Part shown: piece after piece, positions 26,109-33,902 of the stretch
Position numbering within the stretch: position 1 is the stretch's first letter
How the letters are laid out: each line of letters opens with the position of its first letter
NCBI GenBank assembly: GCA_003162415.1
Contig: PMOL01000013.1
Span: 186,001-250,000, forward strand
DNA length: 64,000 nucleotides
Source of the DNA: Candidatus Dormiibacterota bacterium
GTDB taxonomy: Bacteria; Chloroflexota; Dormibacteria; Aeolococcales; Aeolococcaceae
Direction of reading: 5' to 3'
Program-made: the position numbers and the translations under genes
The notes under the pieces: model-generated
Told to the model about the DNA's origin: nothing
The model's input: the letters and a program-made list of their open reading frames with translations, nothing else
Databases searched by the model: none

Positions 26109-26311
26109 CTCCGTACTCGGTCGAAACATACGCTGTCGCGTTTGGCGCGCCGACGAGCTTGCGGCATCCCTACCGGTGTTCCGAGCAGCACCCCTACATA
26201 TAACGCGTGAGGAGGCCTCCGGTACGGCTCGAGATACCGTGCGAGCTGATCAGTCGCTCGAACCGTGGATACTCACTGGTCTGGCGCGGCGATCCTTGAT
26301 CCACGCCAACT

Positions 26312-26512
26312 TCAGAAGGCTGTAGAAGTCTGTCCACTGTGCCGGAAGAACTCGATGTGACAATCGGAGCACCGGAAGACCAGACGTAAGCCGATCCGCC
26401 CGAGAACGCTGGAACTCGACCGGCCGCAGGTTGGACATGTGGCATTCGCCTGCATCAGCGGTGCGGGGACCGCCTTGATAGCGAGCACGGCCCGCTTGTA
26501 TCGGCGGCTCAT
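26312..26512 (-). CDS. Small zinc-ribbon protein
   Basis: A 66-residue protein with CPTCGR and CSDCH pairs about 22 residues apart, a likely Cys3-His zinc ribbon. It lies 57 bp downstream of DUF6131 copy 3 on the same strand. The last 12 codons are duplicated at 15133-15170, where the rest of the gene is deleted. Role unknown. Confidence 0.6.
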   Translation of the reverse strand: MSRRYKRAVLAIKAVPAPLMQANATCPTCGRSSSSVLGRIGLRLVFRCSDCHIEFFRHSGQTSTAF

Positions 26513-26569
26513 GACAAACCTCGCGCGACCGACGCCTGGCTGGCTCGGCGCCCGACAACAGCGGCCATG

Positions 26570-26725
26570 CTAGTAGTAGTGACGCCGGCCGCCGAGCGCG
26601 TGCCCGGCCATTCCCAGGAGTTCCAGAAAGATCCCAATCACCACCAGGATGATCCCCAACGTCAAGAGGATCGGAATGGCGGCGATCAACCCGATGATCA
26701 GCAGAACAACGCCGAGAACGATCAT
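26570..26725 (-). CDS. DUF6131 small membrane protein, copy 3
   Basis: A 51-residue two-helix peptide ending GHALGGRRHYY, differing from copy 1 by about one residue. Flanking DNA is also shared with copy 1 (about 26553-26856 with 15173-15467), so the duplication is recent. An AGGGG site precedes ATG 26725. Confidence 0.85.
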   Translation of the reverse strand: MIVLGVVLLIIGLIAAIPILLTLGIILVVIGIFLELLGMAGHALGGRRHYY

Positions 26726-26836
26726 GAGCCCCTTTTTGTGGTCGGATCGGTCCGCGTCGATCCAGCGAGTTGCAGCTGAGGTTTGGCCTCTTGCGCGCCT
26801 CAGCATGAAGCGAGATCCTCACCGTAGGCGTGCGCC

Positions 26837-26856
26837 CGTAAAAAAGGCCGTAACAA
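26837..26856 (-). promoter_or_regulatory. Island direct-repeat element, site 5
   Basis: CGTAAAAAAGGCCGTAACAA, the counterpart of site 1 with one change in the first half-site; 112 bp upstream of DUF6131 copy 3. Confidence 0.45.
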
Positions 26857-26885
26857 AGTCGGCGGCGATGGGACGCTCCCGCCAA

Positions 26886-28361
26886 TTACCCATCAACCAG
26901 CAGACCCTTTATCGGGCCGAGCAGTCGCGACGAACGGCGTGAAACAGAAGGAAGGGGCCGAAGCGCGGTGGCATAAGGGGGTCTGGAACTCAGCGACCGT
27001 CGCCATTGTGTCTCGATGACCTCAAGCGGCTCTCGACCCTTGCAATCCTGACCCAGGTGTTCACTCCATAGCCGCTCGCGAACGCTCCGCGCCAATGCTC
27101 CGTCGTCGGTGACGAGATTGACCTCGGTGTCGTTGAACAGCGAGTGTTCATTGAGGTTCGCTGACCCAACGATCAACCACTCGTCGTCGATCACGCCCAC
27201 CTTCGCGTGGACGTACACAGGGGGTTGCTTGCGGCCAGGTGGACCGATCGTGCTCACGAGCAGACGCCCGTGATGATCCGCCTGCTTGAGGACGCTCAGC
27301 TGACCCCGCGTGTCGTCCTTGCCGCTGTTGGGTCTTTGTGGAAGGACAAGACAGACCCGGAAGTCGTCCGTCGGTGGCCGAAGCAACTTCTCGCGTAGCA
27401 CCGCGACAAGTTCGACGCTCCAGAGGAACTGATTCTCTAAGTAGATGAGGCGGCTGGATCGCTGCAGCGCTCCAATGTACGAATCGAGAATGCTGAAGTC
27501 GCCCCGAGGGAGGGCCGGGTATGTGTGCTCGGGAACGGTCCGAACCATCTGCACCCGACTGTGGCCCGTCGTCGCCGGCACAGCGACCGCAGCCAATCGC
27601 TCACCGGTTGTCGCTTCCCAGCGCATCGCGAAATGCGACGTGACATCCGCAACTGTGGGCCCGGTGAGACGGGCAGCGACATCGTGCCAGCCCAAGCCTT
27701 TGGCGTTGAGGTGCGGCGCGCCGTCGAACCGGTCACCACCGAGATCGGTGAGGTCGATGCCGCCCACGAACGCCACCATGCCGTCGACGATGACCAGTTT
27801 CTCATGATGACAATGCATCGGGCGGTTGCGGCGGTCCAGTGCGCCACGGATGGCAGTTCCGCGCACGAGTGCTTCCATCAAGTGTCGCGCCTCTGCGCGT
27901 GACGGATGAATGACCGGGGCCGGAGCGCCGGCCCAGACGAGTACCCGGGTCTCGACCCGAGTCGCCGCATCGGCGAGGAGATCCCGCAAGGTCACGACCG
28001 TCGGCGTGCGCTCGATAGCGAAGTCAGGGGCGATAGTCCAACCAGCAATGTGCACAAACGATTGAGCGCCGCGCACCGCGGCTGCGATAGCGGGGAGCGC
28101 CGCGGCGCCGTCCACATACACCTGAAGGTCATTGCCCTCACGGGCCGGCCGTCGGCTCGCCCAACCTCGGTCGTCGCCGCGAAATGCCTGGTCCCAGTCG
28201 ATACGCGCCAAGCGCCGGTGGTGATGGTTGCGGTTGGCACGCTCGATGACCCCGCCAATCCGCGCGTCAACGCCGCCCGCCAGGTCAGAAATCACTCTCC
28301 GCCCCAGCCGCTCCACTCGAGGTCGGGCTCCATTTCTGGTCCATGATCGCGCATCCCCCAT
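26886..28361 (-). CDS. Phospholipase D / cardiolipin-synthase-like protein
   Basis: A 491-residue protein with two HKD motifs: HHEKLVIVD (His186, Lys188, Asp193) and HAKVGVIDD (His385, Lys387, Asp392), the second followed by GSANLNEHS. Two HKD half-sites make a full PLD active site for phospholipid hydrolysis or phosphatidyl transfer. There are no obvious membrane helices, unlike bacterial cardiolipin synthases, so a soluble PLD-like enzyme is equally likely. Neighbouring PAP2 and DedA genes point to lipid remodelling. Confidence 0.88.
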   Translation of the reverse strand: MGDARSWTRNGARPRVERLGRRVISDLAGGVDARIGGVIERANRNHHHRRLARIDWDQAFRGDDRGWASRRPAREGNDLQVYVDGAAALPAIAAAVRGAQSFVHIAGWTIAPDFAIERTPTVVTLRDLLADAATRVETRVLVWAGAPAPVIHPSRAEARHLMEALVRGTAIRGALDRRNRPMHCHHEKLVIVDGMVAFVGGIDLTDLGGDRFDGAPHLNAKGLGWHDVAARLTGPTVADVTSHFAMRWEATTGERLAAVAVPATTGHSRVQMVRTVPEHTYPALPRGDFSILDSYIGALQRSSRLIYLENQFLWSVELVAVLREKLLRPPTDDFRVCLVLPQRPNSGKDDTRGQLSVLKQADHHGRLLVSTIGPPGRKQPPVYVHAKVGVIDDEWLIVGSANLNEHSLFNDTEVNLVTDDGALARSVRERLWSEHLGQDCKGREPLEVIETQWRRSLSSRPPYATALRPLPSVSRRSSRLLGPIKGLLVDG

Positions 28362-28533
28362 CTGGTGAGTGCGAGGGTCCGATGCGATTCATTGCCCGGC
28401 CCGGCTGGCCGGGCCGGCGGTGCTCGTGCCCTGCTGCGGCATGCTCAGATGCGGGCGAGAAAACTTACCCGACCTCCGCGCGTCCCGTCGGCGTGGTCGA
28501 GGACCTGGATGGCCGGCGGTTGATCTGCGACGT

Positions 28534-29232
28534 TCAACGGCTGCGGGCACCCTCGCGGCGCGCAGAACGCCTGGCAAATACCGGTTGCGTGAGCCGTCCC
28601 AGCGAGAGACTCAAACACGTCCAAGCGAGCCCAACCAGGAAACCGCCGATCACATCGCTAGGCCAGTGGGCACCCACGTAGATGCGGCTGAGCGCGGCAC
28701 CCAGTACGAGCACCACAGCCAGTACCCAGCACGCGACGTAGAGCGGCCGAGGCAGATGACGAGCCAGGAGGACCATGGCGAGCACGCTCAGCCACAGAAA
28801 GAAGCCCACGTGCCCGCTGGGATAGCTGAAGCCGATGAGATTGGAGGTCGTGTGCGCGACACCGGTGGGTCGCGGCCGTCGGATGATGATGTTGACGATG
28901 TTGTATAGGGCAGCGTAAATCGCCGAGAACGCCACGAACGGCGTGGCAGGGCGACGAAGTACGAAGGTTATCGCGATGACGGCGGCGCCGACGCCGACGC
29001 CGACGAATCCAGCGAAGGCTGACACGAACACGTTGAACCAATCCAGAGGTCCCACCTGGACCGACTGCACATCCACCTCGACGGGACGGTCGAAGAAGAA
29101 GGGCGCCGGGTGGATGGCGACGAGCACCGAGAGAAGAGCAAAGAGCACCCCGGCCACCAGCGCAATGGACATGAAGACCCAGTCGATGTCGCCGGTGAAG
29201 CGATGGAGCCGTGTATGCGGGGTCGCAGTCAT
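28534..29232 (-). CDS. PAP2-family membrane phosphatase
   Basis: A 232-residue protein with about six membrane helices and the three phosphatase motifs: RRPRPTG, YPSGHVGF, and SRIYVGAHWPSDVIGG. Such enzymes dephosphorylate phosphatidate, undecaprenyl diphosphate or related lipids at the outer face of the membrane. It is divergent from a second PAP2 gene. Start ATG 29232 is chosen because the alternative at 29256 is a TTG. Confidence 0.88.
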   Translation of the reverse strand: MTATPHTRLHRFTGDIDWVFMSIALVAGVLFALLSVLVAIHPAPFFFDRPVEVDVQSVQVGPLDWFNVFVSAFAGFVGVGVGAAVIAITFVLRRPATPFVAFSAIYAALYNIVNIIIRRPRPTGVAHTTSNLIGFSYPSGHVGFFLWLSVLAMVLLARHLPRPLYVACWVLAVVLVLGAALSRIYVGAHWPSDVIGGFLVGLAWTCLSLSLGRLTQPVFARRSARREGARSR

Positions 29233-29280
29233 CTCAAGGGATTGTGCCCGACCCAATCTCGATCGGTCGACGAAGTATTT

Positions 29281-29297
29281 AACATCGCTACCATGTT
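29281..29297. promoter_or_regulatory. Inverted repeat between divergent PAP2 genes
   Basis: AACAT-N7-ATGTT lies between the two PAP2 genes, 22 bp before the right-hand start. The half-site resembles the island YAACA motif but is inverted rather than direct. Confidence 0.35.
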
Positions 29298-29318
29298 GCT
29301 AGCGAGGGGCACGTCCCA

Positions 29319-30062
29319 GTGAGGATCGGCGTCGGCGAATCCGCGGTGGAGGACGGGCCTGCGCAGGAGATCCGGGCGGGCGCACCCGGCGCTGCTGAAC
29401 GTCGACGGCTGGGACCCCTGGCGCTGATTGGGTTTCTGCTCTTTGCCGTCGTCACTGCTCTCGTTCTCAGCGGCGTCACGCGAGCTGGGTTCGATATCCC
29501 GGTAGAGCGCGCCGTTCAGCAGGTGCCCTGGGGCCCGCTCACCTATTGGATGACCCTGACCAACGTCACGGGCGGCCCGATCCAGGACCTGTTTGGCGCC
29601 GCGGTCGTCGCGGTGCTGTTCGTGCTGGACCGCAGGGCGGGTTGGTTGATGGCGCTCGGTGCGATCGGCAGTCTCATCGGCGAGATCGTCAAGGTGTCCG
29701 TTGAGCGTCAGCGCCCCACGGCGGACCTGGTCACGATTCTCAACCCGTCGAGTGGCTACAGCTATCCGAGTGGCCATGCTCTCTACTTCACGTGGCTGTC
29801 ATTCATGCTGGCGGCGGCAATCTCGCCGCACGTAGGCCCGCGCTGGCGCCGGATCGTATGGGTTATTGCCGGACTCGTGATCGTGCTTGCCTGCTTAGGT
29901 CGTGTCTGGGCGGGTGCGCATTGGCCGACAGACGTCATCGGCGGGTTTTTCCTTGCTCTTGGTTGGTGCGCGTTCATTCTCTGGGTTCCCGAGCGTTGGT
30001 TGCCCACGCCAAGTCGGCGCTGGATTCCCAAAAGACGGACGCCGTCAGACCGTCCGGCGTAA
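29319..30062 (+). CDS. PAP2-family membrane phosphatase, second copy
   Basis: A 247-residue multi-pass protein with KVSVERQRP, YPSGHALYF and GRVWAGAHWPTDVIGG, the PAP2 catalytic triad of motifs. The first residue of motif 3 is Gly instead of the common Ser. It starts at GTG 29319. The paired divergent arrangement suggests related but distinct lipid phosphatases. Confidence 0.88.
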   Translation: MRIGVGESAVEDGPAQEIRAGAPGAAERRRLGPLALIGFLLFAVVTALVLSGVTRAGFDIPVERAVQQVPWGPLTYWMTLTNVTGGPIQDLFGAAVVAVLFVLDRRAGWLMALGAIGSLIGEIVKVSVERQRPTADLVTILNPSSGYSYPSGHALYFTWLSFMLAAAISPHVGPRWRRIVWVIAGLVIVLACLGRVWAGAHWPTDVIGGFFLALGWCAFILWVPERWLPTPSRRWIPKRRTPSDRPA

Positions 30063-30201
30063 CACAGCGCTACTGGACGGGGAGCCACGTCCTGAGTCGT
30101 CAGCCCCGCGGCGAGTGCTAAGTCGGCTTCCTCACGACGGGCCGTGAGGGCACTAGTCTGTGTCGGGCCAATGGTGGGCTAAGCCGGCGTTCACGACGGC
30201 A

Positions 30202-30393
30202 TCAACGGTCGACTAGTTTGTCCCCTACGGCCTGCGCGGCACCCTTAGCATTATCGACGGCGCCTTCAGCGGTCTTCTCGACCTTTCCTTGGGCGTTCTG
30301 AACCTTGCCCTCGGTTTCCCTGTCCGCGTCGCCGGTGACCTTGCCTTGAAGCTCCTTCGCCGTGCCGACGAATTGATCTTCCTGTCCACCCAT
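30202..30393 (-). CDS. CsbD-family stress protein
   Basis: A 63-residue hydrophilic protein with repeated helical segments (FVGTAKELQGKVTGDADRET, GKVEKTAEGAVDNAKGAAQA), typical of CsbD-like general stress proteins. Its biochemical role is unknown. ATG 30393 follows GGAGG. An island direct-repeat site lies 90 bp upstream. Confidence 0.85.
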   Translation of the reverse strand: MGGQEDQFVGTAKELQGKVTGDADRETEGKVQNAQGKVEKTAEGAVDNAKGAAQAVGDKLVDR

Positions 30394-30482
30394 GTCTGGT
30401 CCTCCATTGCGGGACAACCTCTGCCTGTGGGCCACGAAGGATGCCCCATGTGGGTCACGTGATTTCAGCCTGCGGCCGCTGC

Positions 30483-30502
30483 CGCAACAAATACAGCAAC
30501 AG
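30483..30502 (-). promoter_or_regulatory. Island direct-repeat element, site 6
   Basis: CGCAACAAATACAGCAACAG: perfect CAACA half-sites, 12-bp period, 90 bp upstream of csbD. Confidence 0.55.
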
Positions 30503-30598
30503 CAAGTGTGGCCCTCGGGGCGCGACCCGGCGTTGTTTGGAGCTGAGCTTTCAAGAAAACGCTCACTATCGCGGAGACCGTTAACTAGACTCCACGTC

Positions 30599-30907
30599 AT
30601 GCCGGATCCTGCCGCTGATATCGCGAGAGGCAAGGAAAGCGGCCGGCGATGGGCACTTGACGAAGCGCGGCGATCAGAAATCGACCAGCTTCGCTACATG
30701 TATGAGCAGCAGGCGCCAAGCGAGGCAGGTGAGCAAATGAGCCACCGGGACCGGTGCCTCACGATCGCCGATGAGATCGGCTCGACCGCTGCGACGAAGT
30801 GGCAGACGCTCTGGAGCGGCGACTGGCGGGAACGCCGCGATCGGTTCTGGCGAGCGGGGTTCGTGGAAGGCGCACTCGAGGTCCGCGGAAAGCGGAACAG
30901 ACCCTAG
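30599..30907 (+). CDS. Small hypothetical protein, tandem paralogue 1
   Basis: A 102-residue protein. Shared features with the next gene are ARGKESGRRWA, EIDQLRYMYEQQ, DRCLTIADEIG and WRAGFVEGALEV. A TAGACT hexamer ends 7 nt before ATG 30599 with no ribosome site, indicating leaderless transcription. Family unknown to me. Confidence 0.65.
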   Translation: MPDPAADIARGKESGRRWALDEARRSEIDQLRYMYEQQAPSEAGEQMSHRDRCLTIADEIGSTAATKWQTLWSGDWRERRDRFWRAGFVEGALEVRGKRNRP

Positions 30908-30968
30908 GAGACACGCGGCCTTATGGAATTAAGGTGTTCCCGGTAGCCCGGGTTCAGGACCGTCGGGT

Positions 30969-31019
30969 CGTGTAGATGCGGAGCCCCCGGGATCAGGCGG
31001 GTGATCGCAATGCCCAGCT
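30969..31019 (-). pseudogene. About 50-bp fragment of a dedA-like gene
   Basis: Matches part of the DedA fusion gene (about 19862-19909, encoding the region around TRLIPGLRIYTT) with scattered mismatches. It now lies directly upstream of, and partly supplies, the promoter of the tandem paralogue at 31033. Confidence 0.6.
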
Positions 31020-31032
31020 ACACTGAGGTGCC

Positions 31033-31353
31033 ATGCCAGATGACCCCGGTGACCGCGAGCGCGGTAAGGAGCGCGGGCGGCAATGGGCGCCCGAGCATGC
31101 GAAGCAGACGGAACTCGACCAGCTTCGGGACATGTACGAACAGCAAGGACTGGGCCCCGCCGACCTGCCAACGAGGGGCTCAGACCGGTGCTATGTCATT
31201 GCTCAGGAGATTGGTGCGCCCGACGTTGGTACGCCCGACGTTTCGACGTGGCCCACACTCTCGAGCGAATGGCAGGGGAACCAGGATCCGACCTGGCGGG
31301 CTGGGTTCGTGGAAGGGGCGCTTGACGTCCACGAAGGTCGCATCGAACCCTAA
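31033..31353 (+). CDS. Small hypothetical protein, tandem paralogue 2
   Basis: A 106-residue paralogue of the preceding gene (ERGKERGRQWA, ELDQLRDMYEQQG, DRCYVIAQEIG, WRAGFVEGALDV). It carries a short insertion with a DVGTPDV-type repeat in the middle. TACACT lies 8 nt before the ATG, again a leaderless pattern. Confidence 0.65.
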   Translation: MPDDPGDRERGKERGRQWAPEHAKQTELDQLRDMYEQQGLGPADLPTRGSDRCYVIAQEIGAPDVGTPDVSTWPTLSSEWQGNQDPTWRAGFVEGALDVHEGRIEP

Positions 31354-31405
31354 GAGGAGGCGGCCCGACATCCGTGGTGCCATGGGTGGACCGGGAGGCA
31401 GTGCG

Positions 31406-31446
31406 GACCTGACGAGGGTACCAACGATCGTTCTCCTCGTCAGGTC
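31406..31446. terminator. Hairpin between convergent genes
   Basis: A perfect 12-bp inverted repeat, GACCTGACGAGG and its complement, with a 17-base loop, sits between the ends of two convergent genes. It could terminate transcription from both sides. Confidence 0.55.
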
Positions 31447-31452
31447 ACCAGG

Positions 31453-31797
31453 CTAGCTTGTCGCCAGGGCAACGGCCCCATCCAAGCGCTCGTATGCGGA
31501 TTCCCAAAACCCCAACCTCGCTCGGAATCGTTCAGCTTGTGCGACGACCACCGGGACATTGGTCAGCTCAACCTCGCGTCGCGCCTGGGGCGATTGATCG
31601 GCCATGAGTTGCTGAATACGCTCGAGGACCGCCTCCTCCATGGCCAGGATCTCGGTATAGATATTTCTCCAGAACAGCGCCTGTTCGAGGGAGGCGGTGA
31701 CAGGATCAGCCTCCCCGTCCATACCGAGTGAGTTGTCGCCACCCCTGGTCGCGGCGACGATATCGGGTCTGTTCTGTCGACCGGCTACGGGATTCAT
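31453..31797 (-). CDS. Stand-alone helical partner of the divergent regulator, copy B
   Basis: A 114-residue paralogue of the protein at 17992-18345. Both share AATRGGD-SLGM-GEAD, ASLEQA-FW-NIY-EILA and LERIQQLMADQSPQARREVE. There is no DNA-binding domain. ATG 31797 lies 6 nt after TATCAA, a leaderless pattern; the longer frame upstream would run through the promoter and the divergent gene. Inferred role: modulator of the winged-helix protein. Confidence 0.65.
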   Translation of the reverse strand: MNPVAGRQNRPDIVAATRGGDNSLGMDGEADPVTASLEQALFWRNIYTEILAMEEAVLERIQQLMADQSPQARREVELTNVPVVVAQAERFRARLGFWESAYERLDGAVALATS

Positions 31798-31819
31798 AGG
31801 TTCTTGATACACCGACCAG

Positions 31820-31839
31820 CATAAGAAGATCAGCAACAG
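31820..31839. promoter_or_regulatory. Island direct-repeat element, site 7, in a divergent promoter
   Basis: CATAAGAAGATCAGCAACAG, the counterpart of site 3. TATAGT at 31846-31851 is the -10 of the rightward gene. Confidence 0.55.
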
Positions 31840-31858
31840 CTTCCGTATAGTCATGACC

Positions 31859-32422
31859 ATGGGGGCAGGACGCTCAGAGAACCCAGTGACGCGGCCGCTG
31901 GAGGGAGAGAACATCGAAACGGAGCACTGGGAAGACGCGCGCCATTGGATGAGCATCTACGACGATCTCATTCGTTTCAAGCTCGGCCTCCTTGAACGGG
32001 TCCAACGCGATTTGCCCAGACTGCATCCGGTCGCGCAGCGCGCCGCCAGCGAGGACGTCACCTTCATCGAGGCCCAAATGGCTGGGTACCACGCCCGGCT
32101 GGACTTGTGGTACCAAAGGGTCTGGCAGCTCCACGGCCTGTGGCTTGATCCGGATGGTCATGTGGTGCGTCACAAGGGGAAGGAGGCTGTGCTCACCCCT
32201 CGAGAGTTCGAACTTCTGCAATTCCTCTTGGACCATCCCCACCGCTTCTATACCGCTTCACAGATCACAGGTCTCGCCTGGGCGGATTCCGCGTTGTTTC
32301 CGGAGGAGGTCCGCAACTACGTGCTTCGGGTGAGAAAAATCCTGGCCCGGCTGGAGATCCCGTGTGACCTGGTCAACCGGCCCGGCCGTGGGTACTCCCT
32401 GACGTTTCGGAATACGGATTAG
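31859..32422 (+). CDS. Winged-helix regulator with novel N-terminal helical domain, copy B
   Basis: A 187-residue paralogue of the protein at 18408-18968, very similar throughout (HWEDARHWMSIYDDLIRFKL, REFELLQFLLDHPHRFYTAS, EEVRNYVLRVRKIL, LVNRPGRGYSL). The ATG at 31859 is preferred to the one at 31853, because the latter would leave a single base after the -10 hexamer while 31859 matches copy A spacing. The N-terminal domain differs more than the winged helix, suggesting shared DNA targets with different inputs. Confidence 0.8.
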   Translation: MGAGRSENPVTRPLEGENIETEHWEDARHWMSIYDDLIRFKLGLLERVQRDLPRLHPVAQRAASEDVTFIEAQMAGYHARLDLWYQRVWQLHGLWLDPDGHVVRHKGKEAVLTPREFELLQFLLDHPHRFYTASQITGLAWADSALFPEEVRNYVLRVRKILARLEIPCDLVNRPGRGYSLTFRNTD

Positions 32423-32458
32423 CGGGGGCCCGGATCGGGCATCCACCCGACGGCCCAA

Positions 32459-33100
32459 CTATCCGGTGTACCGCCCGATCATGACCGACTTCGTGGCCGC
32501 CCCCACGAGGACGTCCACGTCGTGCTGCACGAGGGCCGCCAAGAAGGCGTCAACCTCATCGGCGTTCGTGCAGCCCTGACACCCCTGGACCTCGCCTTCG
32601 CGAGTGCGAAGCACCACACCGATGCTGGCGCGGCCGGGATGGACCTCGACCTGGCGAAGGTCGACATACAGGAACTCCCGGTGAATATCTCTTTTGTGCC
32701 TGCCGAAGAGAATCGACCGTGCGGTCATGTCAAACGCAACGCTGGCGGGCGTCGCGGTCAGCGTACCCAGCTTCCAGTGCAGGACCACCGGATACTCGGT
32801 TGGCACATCCGAAGCGACCGATCCAGGTGACGCATCTGTGATCGCTTGGGACTCGCCACCGTCGCACCGCTGACCGGTGGCAGTGCTGTGCCTGGCATCG
32901 CCAGCCACGCGCGGCGACTCGGCTTCGATGTACCTCCACATCGACCCGTCCCAGCGTTGAGCCCCGTCCGGACTCAGGACGGCGCCGGACACGTTGTCGA
33001 TTGCAACCTTCGGAGCATCCGCTGGTTGCTCCCCTTGAGCTGCCAGGACGCGCGGCGACTGAAGCTCAGGGTGGTCAGATTGTGTCGGGCGCTGGTCCAT
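32459..33100 (-). CDS. Hypothetical protein with a short WDG motif
   Basis: A 213-residue protein. The N-terminal half contains VLSPDGAQRWDGSMWRYI, the short WDG motif found in many actinobacterial envelope proteins. The C-terminal half (VVLHWKLGTLTATPASVAFD, FLYVDLRQVEVHPGRASIGV) looks like a PH-type beta domain. GAGG upstream supports ATG 33100. No membrane helix. Function unknown. Confidence 0.55.
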   Translation of the reverse strand: MDQRPTQSDHPELQSPRVLAAQGEQPADAPKVAIDNVSGAVLSPDGAQRWDGSMWRYIEAESPRVAGDARHSTATGQRCDGGESQAITDASPGSVASDVPTEYPVVLHWKLGTLTATPASVAFDMTARSILFGRHKRDIHREFLYVDLRQVEVHPGRASIGVVLRTREGEVQGCQGCTNADEVDAFLAALVQHDVDVLVGAATKSVMIGRYTG

Positions 33101-33199
33101 GGTTCGCCTCACTGGGGGGCACCCTTAAGCTCGACGTCCGTTGTGGGCACGCCCTGGACTGAGTCGGTCCAGGACGTGCTCGGGGACGTAAGTTGCCGG

Positions 33200-33643
33200 C
33201 TAGAGAGCCGCGGTCGCGTTGCTGCGCGAGGAAACCACGGCCGCGATCTTGACGATCACGACCGCCAGCAAAGCGTAGATGACCATCGCCAGTACGTCGG
33301 CCCAGATAATCAGGCTCCCAGGGGCCGCATAGGTGGTTTTGAAGATGCCAGCGAACGGTGCGGCCAGGAAGGTCCCGACGGCAAAGACGAACGATGCGAA
33401 GCCCACGTTGTTCGCCCCACTGGCGTGGAAAACGAAGTCGAGCGCGAGGAACGCGAGGACGATGCCCGCAAGCAACCAGACAATCCCGACCGCCGGAGAA
33501 GTGCCCGACCAGGCGCGAGTGGAACTCCGCCTCACGGTGTCTCCGGTGACTGGGTCGGCAGTCGTCTGCTCCGTGCTCGTCACCCCCCGATAGTTCTGCC
33601 CATCGTTGGCAACAGCCTGGTCCTGTACTTGCATCTCGGTCAC
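33200..33643 (-). CDS. Small YggT-like membrane protein
   Basis: A 147-residue protein with a polar N terminus and three membrane spans (VGIVWLLAGIVLAFLALDFV, FASFVFAVGTFLAAPFAGIF, VLAMVIYALLAVVIVKIAAV). The layout resembles YggT-family proteins. AGGGAGG precedes GTG 33643. An island direct-repeat site lies 83 bp upstream. Confidence 0.65.
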   Translation of the reverse strand: MTEMQVQDQAVANDGQNYRGVTSTEQTTADPVTGDTVRRSSTRAWSGTSPAVGIVWLLAGIVLAFLALDFVFHASGANNVGFASFVFAVGTFLAAPFAGIFKTTYAAPGSLIIWADVLAMVIYALLAVVIVKIAAVVSSRSNATAAL

Positions 33644-33725
33644 TTCTGACCTCCCTTTGATGACGCCCGACCCTGCCGCCTGTCAGCCTTGTGGCCCCGG
33701 GTGACATTCAGCGTGCTTCCGCCAC

Positions 33726-33745
33726 CGTAACAATTACAGCAACAA
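33726..33745 (-). promoter_or_regulatory. Island direct-repeat element, site 8
   Basis: CGTAACAATTACAGCAACAA, the best-formed copy, 83 bp upstream of the YggT-like gene. Confidence 0.55.
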
Positions 33746-33902
33746 CGCTTCGGCGGTCGACACAGCTCCCCATGACCCACAGAGGTCCTCGGCACCGTCG
33801 TGATCCGCTGCGTTCAGGTGTGCGATCGCCCGGGACGCGCGCAATCCCAACACACGCGCCCACCGCGCGGTGGGTGGTACCTACATCGCGAGATTTGCGG
33901 CG

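Noticed and set aside
26250-26885. A 211-codon minus-strand frame spanning the zinc-ribbon and DUF6131 genes
   Set aside because: Overlaps two better-supported small genes in another frame.
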